37,942 nt of DNA from Phreatobacter sp. (GTDB lineage Bacteria; Pseudomonadota; Alphaproteobacteria; Rhizobiales; Phreatobacteraceae). Below the pieces are notes generated by a model. It was not told where the DNA came from. It saw nothing but the letters and a program-made list of their open reading frames with translations, and did not search any database. The DNA lies in NCBI RefSeq assembly GCF_022843985.1, contig NZ_JALHMP010000037.1, positions 1 through 37,942 on the forward strand. Direction: 5' to 3'. The stretch's first letter is position 1. The number at the start of each line of letters is the position of its first letter. The position numbers were made by a program, and so were the translations under genes. Shown piece by piece: positions 17,491-25,242 of the stretch.

Positions 17491-18963
17491 ATGATCGTTC
17501 ACACCCTGCGCAAGCGCCTGGCAGCCTTCCTCGGCCGCGCGGGCAACGACACATCCGGCGTCGTCGCGGTGCTGTTCGCCATGTCCATCCTGCCGGTGAT
17601 GATCGTCATCGGTGCTGGCATCGATTTCTCGCGGCTCTCGTCGGCCCGCACGGCGGCCCAGGCGGCGGCCGATGCCGCGGCTCTGGCGGCGGCGTCTTCG
17701 AAGCTGGAGGCCGAAGCCGGCCTGCAGCTGCTGGCTGAGGCTCAGGCCAATGCCAACCTGCGGGGTGGAAATGCGGAAGGCTCGCGCATCACCGAATTCC
17801 GCTATCTGCCGGACCAGCGCGAAGTGACCCTGAAGGTGGCGGGCACCATCAACACGACCTTCATGGCGCTCGCCGGCATCAGCCGTCTCGACTACCAGGC
17901 CGAGGCGAAAGCCATCCGCGGCCTCAACGGCACGACCGAACTCGTGCTCGTGCTGGACAACACCTGGTCGATGTCCGGCAACAAGCTGGTGTCGCTGAAA
18001 CAGTCGGCCGAGGAACTTGTGAACACGTTGAAGCAGGACCCCAATGCCGATGTGAAGATCGGCGTCGTCCCTTATGCCGACTATGTCAATGTCGGCACGG
18101 CCAACCGCAATGCGAGCTGGCTGAACGTGCCGGCCGACTATGACGTCACCAGTCCACGCACCTGCGAGACCCGGACGACGCGTCGTATCTGTACCCGTGG
18201 TGCGGCGCGGACCTGCACCCGTGTCGTTGACGGCGTGTCGGAGACCTATGACTGTACGCCGCAGACCTGCCGGGACGAGACCGTGCCGCCCTATGAACAG
18301 TGCTCGGGCGGTGGCACGAGCCGCTTCCGCTGGTTCGGTTGCGTCGGCTCTCGCACTACCGGTCTGCTGCGCCAGAACGACACCCAGCCCTCGGAGCGCT
18401 ATCCCGGCTACCTGGCGACCAGCCAGCTGTGCCTCAACCCGATCGTGCCGCTGACCTCGAACAAGGCTACCGTGCTCACCGCCATCCGCGACATGCGGGT
18501 CAATATCGGCGGCTATCGTCCCCTCACCTACATCCCCTCGGGGCTGATCTGGGGCCTCAACGTGCTGTCGCCCGGCGCGCCCTTCGCCGAAGGCGCCGCC
18601 TATGACCCGACCAACCGGCGCCCGCGCAAGGTCATGGTTTTGATGACGGACGGCGCCAACACGCTGCGCTTCAACCCCTCCGACGGTCGGCATCTCACGC
18701 CCAACGGCAACGCCACCAACCAGGCCAACCAGATCACCCAGACCTATACGGACATGAATGCGATCTGCACCTATGCCAAGCAGCAGAACATCGAGATCTT
18801 CACGGTGGCCTTTGACATCGGCAACGACGTGACCGCCCGCACGGCGATGCGCAACTGCGCCACCTCGACGGCCCACGCCTTCGATGCCACGGACCGCCAG
18901 TCGCTTTCCGACGTGTTCAGGAACATCGCCCTGTCGCTGCAGAACGTGCGCATCACGCGCTGA
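17491..18963 (+). CDS. TadG-like pilus-assembly protein with von Willebrand A domain
   Basis: This encodes 490 aa. Residues 19-48 (SGVVAVLFAMSILPVMIVIG) are a TadE/TadG-type N-terminal membrane segment, followed by an Ala-rich helix. A von Willebrand factor A domain starts near 148. The metal-ion site reads VLDNTWSMSG (D156, T158, S160), with KVMVLMTDGANT as a later strand. Inserted in the domain is a Cys-rich segment at about 225-284 with seven Cys (225, 234, 242, 255, 260, 271, 284), suggesting disulfides in the periplasm. The family is linked to Flp/Tad pili, but no other tad or cpa genes lie in the window, so this is an orphan member. No clear ribosome site precedes the ATG. The pilus role is inferred from family only. 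Confidence 0.85.
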   Translation: MIVHTLRKRLAAFLGRAGNDTSGVVAVLFAMSILPVMIVIGAGIDFSRLSSARTAAQAAADAAALAAASSKLEAEAGLQLLAEAQANANLRGGNAEGSRITEFRYLPDQREVTLKVAGTINTTFMALAGISRLDYQAEAKAIRGLNGTTELVLVLDNTWSMSGNKLVSLKQSAEELVNTLKQDPNADVKIGVVPYADYVNVGTANRNASWLNVPADYDVTSPRTCETRTTRRICTRGAARTCTRVVDGVSETYDCTPQTCRDETVPPYEQCSGGGTSRFRWFGCVGSRTTGLLRQNDTQPSERYPGYLATSQLCLNPIVPLTSNKATVLTAIRDMRVNIGGYRPLTYIPSGLIWGLNVLSPGAPFAEGAAYDPTNRRPRKVMVLMTDGANTLRFNPSDGRHLTPNGNATNQANQITQTYTDMNAICTYAKQQNIEIFTVAFDIGNDVTARTAMRNCATSTAHAFDATDRQSLSDVFRNIALSLQNVRITR

Positions 18964-19214
18964 GGCGGGCCGGACGGCCCGGCGCCCGGCGCCACCGGAC
19001 CATGCCCCCGGTGGTGGCGGCCTGCCCCCCCGGAGCGCATATGCAGCGCTTCGTCGGCCTCCCCGCGGAAGCGGCACGGCCGTGTCGCCCGTCCTCCGCG
19101 GGCCCGGCCCCACACCGCACCGCCGCGGCGTCCCTGCCGGCCGCACGCTTCAGCGACGCGCCGTCACGACGGCGGCGGGCTGGATTGACGATGGATGAGC
19201 GAGCGCAAGGCGAA

Positions 19215-19290
19215 TGGTGCCCGGGGACGGAGTCGAACCGCCGACACTGCGATTTTCAGTCGCATGCTCTACCAACTGAGCTACCCGGGC
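19215..19290 (-). tRNA. tRNA-Phe (GAA)
   Basis: Read on the minus strand, the 76 bases fold as a complete tRNA. The acceptor stem is GCCCGGG with CCCGGGC, followed by an encoded ACCA end. The D arm is GCTC-AGTTGGTA-GAGC. The anticodon stem TGCGA/TCGCA encloses the loop CTGAAAA, which gives anticodon GAA (Phe). The T arm is GGCGG-TTCGACT-CCGTC with one G-U pair. A matching promoter lies about 50 bp upstream. Confidence 0.97.
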
Positions 19291-19340
19291 GACCGCCGCC
19301 TGTGACCGTCTCGCGACGATCAGCAGCAGTGCGGGCCGGC

Positions 19341-19368
19341 TTATAGAGGCTCCCGCGGGGGCTGTCCA
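19341..19368 (-). promoter_or_regulatory. sigma-70-type promoter of tRNA-Phe
   Basis: On the minus strand TGGACA (19368-19363) and CTATAA (19346-19341) are separated by 16 bp. Both hexamers are close to the alphaproteobacterial housekeeping consensus. Transcription would start near 19334, giving a leader of about 45 nt before the tRNA. Confidence 0.6.
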
Positions 19369-19435
19369 CCCTCCCCCTGCCGGGTGATCCACAGGCCCGG
19401 CGCGGCGGCGGCGGGCGGCCGTTCCGGGGCACACG

Positions 19436-19465
19436 AAAAAGCCCCGACGGCGGGGCCGTCGGGGC
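19436..19465 (-). terminator. Rho-independent terminator after the L,D-transpeptidase gene
   Basis: GCCCCGACGGC (19441-19451) and GCCGTCGGGGC (19455-19465) form a perfect 11-bp stem with a 3-base loop. On the minus strand five T follow directly (19440-19436). It lies 40 bp after the stop of the L,D-transpeptidase gene and separates that unit from the tRNA-Phe promoter. Confidence 0.9.
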
Positions 19466-19505
19466 AGGTGGAGGTCATGCGGCAGGCACGGCAAAGGGAT
19501 GGGGT

Positions 19506-20090
19506 TCAGCGCAGGACGACCACACGGGTGCCGACGCGGACGCGGTCATAGAGGTCGATGACATCCTCGTTGAGCATGCGGATGCAGCCGGAGGAGACGG
19601 CCTGGCCGATCGTATGCGGCTCGTTGGAGCCGTGGATCCGGTAGAGCGAGGAGCCGAGATAGAGGGCGCGGGCGCCGAGCGGATTGTCCGGGCCGCCCGC
19701 CATGAAGCGCGGCAGGTCGGGGCGGCGGCGCAGCATCTGCACCGGCGGCCGCCAGTCCGGCCATTCCTGCTTGCGGGTGATGGTGGGGCTGCCGGCCCAT
19801 TCGAAGCCGGGCCGGCCGACGCCGATGCCGTAGCGCAGGGCGCGGCCGTCGGCGAGGACGAGATAGAGGCGCCGCTCGGCGGTGTTCACCACCACGGTGC
19901 CGGGCGCATAGGGGCCGTCATAGGCGACGATCTCGCGCGGGATGGCGGGGGCACGGGCCGGGGCATGGGGCCGGGCGACGAGCGGTTCGCGCGTGTCGGG
20001 ATCGAACATGATCGTCTGGACGAACGGATTGGCGGAGGCACCCGAGGCGGCGAGCGACAGGGCGGCGGCGAGGACGAGGCGGCGGTTCAT
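19506..20090 (-). CDS. L,D-transpeptidase (YkuD family)
   Basis: This encodes 194 aa with a signal peptide (MNRRLVLAAALSLAASGASA). The YkuD catalytic domain covers about 65-194. It begins with GTVVVNTAERRLYLVL and carries the active-site motif from H153 (YRIHGSN) to C169 and R171 (SSGCIRM). These periplasmic enzymes form 3-3 cross-links in peptidoglycan or attach proteins to it. The conserved region GFEWAGSPTITRKQEWPDW is typical of the Rhizobiales paralogues. The gene follows a small secreted-protein gene by 33 bp and ends before a strong terminator, so the two form a short operon. Confidence 0.94.
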   Translation of the reverse strand: MNRRLVLAAALSLAASGASANPFVQTIMFDPDTREPLVARPHAPARAPAIPREIVAYDGPYAPGTVVVNTAERRLYLVLADGRALRYGIGVGRPGFEWAGSPTITRKQEWPDWRPPVQMLRRRPDLPRFMAGGPDNPLGARALYLGSSLYRIHGSNEPHTIGQAVSSGCIRMLNEDVIDLYDRVRVGTRVVVLR

Positions 20091-20123
20091 GGCGGGCTCC
20101 GGGCAGGCGGACGGTGCGGTGGA

Positions 20124-20450
20124 TCAGCGGCTGGTCTGGTCGAGGGCGACCAGGCGAACGGGGCGCCGGTGCTCGCCCTGCGGCGAGGTCTGGCAGGCGA
20201 CCGGAATATGCGGCCAGGCGAAGCGGGCGCAGTCGCCGTCGAGGGGGGCGGCGCGGCGCGGGGCGGCGTCGAGGCGGTTGCGGAACTGGTCGAAGGCCTT
20301 GTGGGCGTGATCGATGTCGTCGGCCGTGTGGGACACGGCGAGGGCGGAGCTCGACACCGCGGCGCGGCCGTCGGGAGCGATCATCACGGCGAGGGCGAGG
20401 CCGAGAGCCGCCACACCGCCGAGAGCCAGCAACTGCGAAATCCGGTTCAT
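20124..20450 (-). CDS. small secreted protein of unknown function
   Basis: This encodes 108 aa from the ATG at 20450, which follows a GGGGG run by 8 nt; an in-frame start at 20477 lacks this. The N-terminus MNRISQLLALGGVAALGLALA is a signal peptide or anchor. The mature part contains a helical stretch (HTADDIDHAHKAFDQFRNRL) and two Cys in CARFAWPHIPVAC. I recognise no family. It lies directly upstream of the L,D-transpeptidase gene with 33 bp between, so a role at the cell wall is possible by context only. Confidence 0.65.
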   Translation of the reverse strand: MNRISQLLALGGVAALGLALAVMIAPDGRAAVSSSALAVSHTADDIDHAHKAFDQFRNRLDAAPRRAAPLDGDCARFAWPHIPVACQTSPQGEHRRPVRLVALDQTSR

Positions 20451-20708
20451 GCGACAACCCCCATCATGGCCCTCCATGGGCCGGTCTCCCCTCTGTGTCG
20501 TGGCGGCGGCCGAAAAGGTTCATCGGCTCGGTGCGCCCGGCGTCATCGGGTTGCAGAGACCCTAGGGCTGCGGATTTTCGTGGCGGTGTCTCGCGGGGCG
20601 GGGTCGCGTTTCAATGTTGCACGGCCTGTTTCAAGCCTTGCGGGCGCGTGTCGGCATCCCGCGGCGAGTGTTGCGGGACGGGTGCCCTTTGTTTCCGCCG
20701 GCCGGGAT

Positions 20709-21431
20709 TCAGCCCGTCTCGCCCTCGGGCATAAACATGTAGCCGGCGCCGCGCACGGTGCGGATATAGGCGGGCGCATCGGCGTCAGGCTCGATCTTGC
20801 GGCGGATGCGGGTGATGCGCACGTCAATGGCGCGGTCGAAGGCCTCGGGGTCGCGGGCGCCGGCGAGATCGAGCAGGCGGTCACGCGACAGCACCCGGCG
20901 CGGGTTCTCGGCAAAGGCCTTGAGCAGGCTGAACTCCGAGGTGGTCAGGGGATGATCGATCCCCATCTCGTCGCGCAGCACATGGGCGCCGAGGTCGAGG
21001 ATCTTGGTACCGAAGCGCACGAGGTCGCGGGTGCCGCCCGCCCCCGCCGGCCGTGCCGGCGCCACGGCGCGGCGCAGCAGGGCACGGATCCGCGCCAGCA
21101 ATTCGCGCAGCTCGCAGGGCTTGGCGAGATAGTCGTCGGCGCCGAGGTCGAGGCCGGCGATGCGATCGTCGGGGCTGGCGGTGGCGGTCAGCATGATCAC
21201 CGGCACGGACAGCCGCTGCTTCAGGTCGCGCAGGATGGTGAGCCCGTCCTCCCCCGGCATGTTGAGGTCGAGCACGACGACGGCGGGCCGCTCCGCCTCG
21301 ATCGCCTGGCGCAGGGCCGCGCCACCGTCGCAGAGCATCACCCGGAAGCCGTGCATCTTCAGGTAGTCGCCGACCATGTCGCGGGCGGCGGCCTCGTCGT
21401 CGACGACGATGACGAGTTGCCCGGCGATCAT
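20709..21431 (-). CDS. OmpR-family response regulator
   Basis: This encodes 240 aa. The receiver domain (1-120) has the acidic pocket DDE (residues 11-13), phospho-acceptor D55 (VVVLDLNMPG), T in IMLTATAS and K in YLAKPCE. The C-terminal winged helix (about 140-235) includes LTTSEFSLLKAFAENPRRVLS as the helix region and DVRITRIRRKIEPD as the recognition helix, ending YIRTVRGAGYMF. It is the output protein of the four-gene phosphorelay operon: its ATG overlaps the stop of the preceding kinase gene (ATGA at 21428-21431). Its target genes are unknown; the divergent and downstream cell-wall genes are possible. Confidence 0.95.
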   Translation of the reverse strand: MIAGQLVIVVDDEAAARDMVGDYLKMHGFRVMLCDGGAALRQAIEAERPAVVVLDLNMPGEDGLTILRDLKQRLSVPVIMLTATASPDDRIAGLDLGADDYLAKPCELRELLARIRALLRRAVAPARPAGAGGTRDLVRFGTKILDLGAHVLRDEMGIDHPLTTSEFSLLKAFAENPRRVLSRDRLLDLAGARDPEAFDRAIDVRITRIRRKIEPDADAPAYIRTVRGAGYMFMPEGETG

Positions 21432-23206
21432 GACGGCCCCCGCTGCACCAGCGGCGGCAGGGTGAAGGCAAAGGTCGCACCCTTGCCCGGACCGTGGCCC
21501 GTCGCGGTGATATGGCCGCCATGCAGCTCGACGATGCGCCGGCAGATGAACAGGCCGAGGCCGGTCGAGCTCTCGCCCCCGGTCGGCTTGGCGGAGAGCC
21601 GCTGGAAGCGCCCGAACAGGCGCTGCTCGTCCTCCGCCGTCAGGCCCGGACCGGAATCGCTGACGGCGATACGGTGACCCGCCTCGCTGGAGGCCAGCGA
21701 CACGCAGATCCGTCCGCCGGGCGGGGAATATTTCACCGCATTGGAGACGAGGTTGTCGATGGCTTCCCGCAGCCGGTCGGGATCGGCGCGGCCGGGCAGG
21801 ACGTCCGGGCCGCTATAGACCAGCATCTGGCCCTTGCGTTCGGCCAGCGGCGCATTGGCGTCGATCACCGCGCCGACGATGGCGGCGGCGTCGATATCGG
21901 CGAGGCGCAGGACGATGTCCTCCGCATCCAGCATGGCATCGTTGATCAGATCATCGACCATCGAGGTCATGCGGGCGACGGAGGCGCGGATCTGCTCGAT
22001 CTGGCTGCGGGCGCGGTCGATATTGGGCGGGTCGAGGCAGAGGAGCTCGTTCATCATCTCGGATCGGCCGAGAATGACGCCGAGCGGGTTCTTCAGGTCA
22101 TGGGCGACGGTGCCGAGCACATCGGCCTTGTGGTCGTTGGTGCGCTTCAGGCGCTGCCACTGGGCCGTCAGGCGCTCGTTGGCGAGGGTGAGCTGACGGG
22201 TGCGGTCGGCGACGCGGCGCTCGAGGGTGGCATTGGCGGCCTGCAGCTGCTCGTAGAGGATGACATTGTCGAAGGCGGTGGAGAGGCGGCCGCAGAAGAC
22301 GGCGACCAGGGTCTGGTCGGTCTCCGACAGGGGCCGGTCGGAGGTCAAGGCGACGACGACCTCGCGACCGCTGGCGGTCTCGATGTAGAGGGCGGTCTCG
22401 GTGGCCTCGAAAGCATGGCGGCGCCGCTCGAAAGCGCGCTGGACGAGCTGCTCCATGGCGGCGTCGAGAGGGCCATCGCCACCGGCCGCAAAGGGGGCAT
22501 AGACGCCGGAGCCGGCCAGCACGGCGAAATGGGCGCGGCGCTCCTCGCGCAGGACCAGGAGGCCCTCGCAGGAGGCCTGGACGAGCCCGGCGATCTGGGT
22601 GAGGACGCCGGCGGCGAGCTTCCTCATGGATTTCAGATCGAAGAGCTCGGAGGCCGCCTCGACGACCAGTTCGAGGCCGCGCCGGGTCTCCACCAGGCGC
22701 ATCAGCTGCTGATAGGAGCGGATGGCGGCGGTCAGCGAGGTGAAGAGCTTGTCGCCGGTCAGCTCGGTCTTCGCCTTGTAGTCGTTGATGTCGTAGTCGA
22801 CGATCACCTGCCGCTCGGGCGCCTGGCCGGGCTGGCCGGTGCGCAGGATGATGCGCACCGTGTCGTTCTTCAGCTCCTTGCGGATATGTTCGACGAGGTC
22901 GAGACCCGCACCGTCGCTCTCCATGACGACGTCGAGCAGCACCACCGCCATGTCGGGATGGCGGGCGAGGAGCGCGCGGCCCTCGGCGGCCGAGAAGGCG
23001 GAATAGAGGTCGAGCCTGTGGCCGGCCAGCTGGTAGTCGGACAGCGCATATTTGGTGCCGGAATGGATCGCGGCGTCGTCGTCGATGATGGCAACCTTCC
23101 AGCGGCCCGCTTCGGTGACGGCGTCGCCGGGGCCATCGTCGAGGATCGCGACGAGATCGTCGTCGTCCTCGGGTCGCGGCGCATCCTGGTGCGGGTCGGA
23201 CATCAT
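21428..23206 (-). CDS. REC-DUF3369-histidine kinase (hybrid, cytoplasmic)
   Basis: This encodes 592 aa with no membrane segment. An acidic N-terminus (30 residues) precedes a receiver domain (about 35-165) with IIDDDAA and phospho-acceptor D92 (VVLLDVVM). DUF3369 follows (about 170-320), a GAF-like domain usually seen between REC and HD-GYP. A coiled coil (about 318-358) leads to a HisKA domain with H369 (VAHDLKNPLG) and a HATPase with N-box DNLVSNAVKYS, G1 SDSGPG and G2 STGLGLFICRR. It can thus receive a phosphoryl group on REC and autophosphorylate on its own His. It overlaps both neighbours by 4 bp (23203-23206 and 21428-21431). It is likely the middle step of the relay from the membrane kinase to the OmpR-type regulator. 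Confidence 0.94.
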   Translation of the reverse strand: MMSDPHQDAPRPEDDDDLVAILDDGPGDAVTEAGRWKVAIIDDDAAIHSGTKYALSDYQLAGHRLDLYSAFSAAEGRALLARHPDMAVVLLDVVMESDGAGLDLVEHIRKELKNDTVRIILRTGQPGQAPERQVIVDYDINDYKAKTELTGDKLFTSLTAAIRSYQQLMRLVETRRGLELVVEAASELFDLKSMRKLAAGVLTQIAGLVQASCEGLLVLREERRAHFAVLAGSGVYAPFAAGGDGPLDAAMEQLVQRAFERRRHAFEATETALYIETASGREVVVALTSDRPLSETDQTLVAVFCGRLSTAFDNVILYEQLQAANATLERRVADRTRQLTLANERLTAQWQRLKRTNDHKADVLGTVAHDLKNPLGVILGRSEMMNELLCLDPPNIDRARSQIEQIRASVARMTSMVDDLINDAMLDAEDIVLRLADIDAAAIVGAVIDANAPLAERKGQMLVYSGPDVLPGRADPDRLREAIDNLVSNAVKYSPPGGRICVSLASSEAGHRIAVSDSGPGLTAEDEQRLFGRFQRLSAKPTGGESSTGLGLFICRRIVELHGGHITATGHGPGKGATFAFTLPPLVQRGPS

Positions 23207-25242
23207 GCGGGTTCCTGCCGGTCGCCGGGTTCCTGCGGCGCAGTCAGCGGCAGGACGATGCGGAAGCTGGTGCCGACGCCCGGCGTCGAGGCCAGCGAGA
23301 TACGCCCGCCGAGGCGGCGTGTCACGATGTTGAAGACGATATTCAGGCCGAGCCCCGTGCCCCCCTGCCCGCGCCGCGTGGTGAAGAAGGGATCATAGGC
23401 CTGGCGCTGCACCTCGGCATTCATCCCCATCCCGTCGTCGCGGAAGGTCATGACGACCTGGTCGCCTTCCGGCACGGCCTCGATGACGAAGGTTCCGGCA
23501 CGGCCGTCCGGAAAGGCATGGGTGAGCGCGTTGATGAACAGGTTGGTGACCACCTGTCCATAGGGACCGGGATAGCTGTCGAGGACGATGTCGGGCGGCA
23601 CATGGACCTCGAGCTTCACCGCCGCACGCCGGAGCGTCGGCCTGAGGCTGGCGACGATCTGGTCGGTGGCCTCGGCCAGATTGAAATGGCGGCGGTCGGC
23701 ATGGCTGCGGTCGACCGCCACCTGCTTGAAGGCCTGCACCATCTCGCCGGCACGCTGGAGATTGAGCGCGAGCTGGCTGGCGGCCTCGCGGCTGCCCTGG
23801 ACGAATTCGGTCAGGCGCGAGCGCCGCAGCTCGCCGCGCTCCACATCGGCGGCGAATTCGTCGATGCGCCGCGACAGTGTCGAGGCGACGGTCAGCGAAA
23901 TGCCGATGGGATTGTTCACCTCGTGGGCGACACCGGCGACGAGGCCGCCGAGGGCGGCGAGCTTCTCCGCCTCGATCAGGCTCTGCTGCGTCTCGCGCAG
24001 GTGGTCGAGTGCGGTTTCGGCACGGTCCTTGGCAGCGACGAGGTCCTGCTCGGCGCGCTGCTTCTCGATGGCGTTCTGGCGGAACACCTCCACCGCCCGC
24101 GCCATGCGGCCGATATCGTCCGTGGTGGTGAGGCCGGAGGGCGGGCGTTCGAGATCGCCGGCGACAATGGCGTTCATGCTGCCGGCGAGGTCGTCCAGCG
24201 GCACGCGGATGGACCTGGCTATGAGCGTCCAGATGATGGCGGCGATGACGAGGAAGATGCCGGCAATGCCGGCGGCCTGGACGAAGACGATGCGCAGCGT
24301 CTGGTCGAGCCGCTGCTGCGCCGCATCCTCCTTGGCGCGCACGCGATCGGCCACCTCCTGGATCACCGTCGCCATCACCGCCTGGTTGCCGTCGATCTCG
24401 ACCTGGAGCAGGCGGTTCTGCATGCCGAGAACCTGGATCATCCGGCCGAATCCGGCCCGCAGCGCATTGGTGCGCTGGGCGAGCGTCGTCAGCGCGGCGC
24501 GCTGGAAATCGGTCTCGGCAAGATCGACCATGACCGGTGCCGTCTGCTGGATCACCTCGATCGACCGCGAGGCGTCACGCTGCGCCTGGACGGACTGGGT
24601 CAGGTAATAGTCGTTGATGGCGACGAGGAAGACGGAGAAGGCCTCGCGCGATTTGCCGAGCGAGGGCCCGACCAGGGCGGCCCGGTCGGCCATGGCCGTC
24701 TCGACCACGGCATAGAGCTGCGAGAGTTCGCTGGCCGGCTTGCGGATCTCGTTCTCGTAGATGGAGGAAATCGTCTCGCGCACGCTGCGCAACTCGTCGA
24801 AGCCCAGCATGAATCGCTCGGTGACGCTGGTGACCGAGCGGGCCGGATTCTGCAGCGCGAGGTCGATCTCCTGCTCGATGGCAAGCTTTGCCAGGAGCGC
24901 CCTGCGGCGCTGCTCGATCTCGTTCAGCACCGTCTCGTTGGGCAGGGCGAAATAGCGGTGGATGAGGGTCTGCAGACGCCCCGCATCATTCTCGATGGCG
25001 GCCAGCAGGCGGTCGATGCGGCGCGCCTCCTGCAGGTCTCCCCAGGCCGAGCGGATGGCCCTTGCGCCGGAGGCGATCAGCAGCATGAGGAGGGTGATGA
25101 AGGCGAGGTTGAGGATGACGACGGTGACAATGCGCCAGCGCACCGGGATGCGCCGCAACTGCTCGGAGGCCCGGTCGAGGCGGCCGCGGATCGTCCGCAG
25201 CGCCGGCCGGACCATCACCCGTCGTGCGGTCGTCGCATCCAT
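23203..25242 (-). CDS. membrane sensor histidine kinase with large periplasmic domain
   Basis: This encodes 679 aa from the ATG at 25242, which overlaps the stop of the binding-protein gene as ATGA. Transmembrane helix 1 spans about 38-60 and helix 2 about 319-342. Between them lies an all-helical periplasmic domain of about 255 residues without a recognised ligand fold, suggesting a helical bundle. HAMP covers about 343-395, a coiled coil follows, then HisKA with H440 (GVAHEVNNPIG). The HATPase has the N-box NLFINALTHAF, G1 RDDGMGMN and G2 GQGGTGLGLN. The architecture is that of TorS/DctB-like sensors which read an occupied periplasmic binding protein. Being translationally coupled to a TRAP-type binding protein supports this. 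The kinase has no own receiver; the next gene supplies it. Confidence 0.94.
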   Translation of the reverse strand: MDATTARRVMVRPALRTIRGRLDRASEQLRRIPVRWRIVTVVILNLAFITLLMLLIASGARAIRSAWGDLQEARRIDRLLAAIENDAGRLQTLIHRYFALPNETVLNEIEQRRRALLAKLAIEQEIDLALQNPARSVTSVTERFMLGFDELRSVRETISSIYENEIRKPASELSQLYAVVETAMADRAALVGPSLGKSREAFSVFLVAINDYYLTQSVQAQRDASRSIEVIQQTAPVMVDLAETDFQRAALTTLAQRTNALRAGFGRMIQVLGMQNRLLQVEIDGNQAVMATVIQEVADRVRAKEDAAQQRLDQTLRIVFVQAAGIAGIFLVIAAIIWTLIARSIRVPLDDLAGSMNAIVAGDLERPPSGLTTTDDIGRMARAVEVFRQNAIEKQRAEQDLVAAKDRAETALDHLRETQQSLIEAEKLAALGGLVAGVAHEVNNPIGISLTVASTLSRRIDEFAADVERGELRRSRLTEFVQGSREAASQLALNLQRAGEMVQAFKQVAVDRSHADRRHFNLAEATDQIVASLRPTLRRAAVKLEVHVPPDIVLDSYPGPYGQVVTNLFINALTHAFPDGRAGTFVIEAVPEGDQVVMTFRDDGMGMNAEVQRQAYDPFFTTRRGQGGTGLGLNIVFNIVTRRLGGRISLASTPGVGTSFRIVLPLTAPQEPGDRQEPA

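Noticed and set aside
18964-19060. Two G/C hairpins after the TadG-like gene as a terminator
   Set aside because: The stems are 6-7 bp with no T-run, so evidence for a terminator is too weak.
20640-20690. Hairpin GGCATCCCGC/GCGGGACGGGTGCC after the response regulator gene
   Set aside because: The stem is imperfect and no T-run follows on the minus strand, so I did not call it a terminator.
19614-21677. 687-codon plus-strand frame over the L,D-transpeptidase and response regulator
   Set aside because: It is antisense to three real genes and has the His/Gly/Asp-rich composition of shadow frames.
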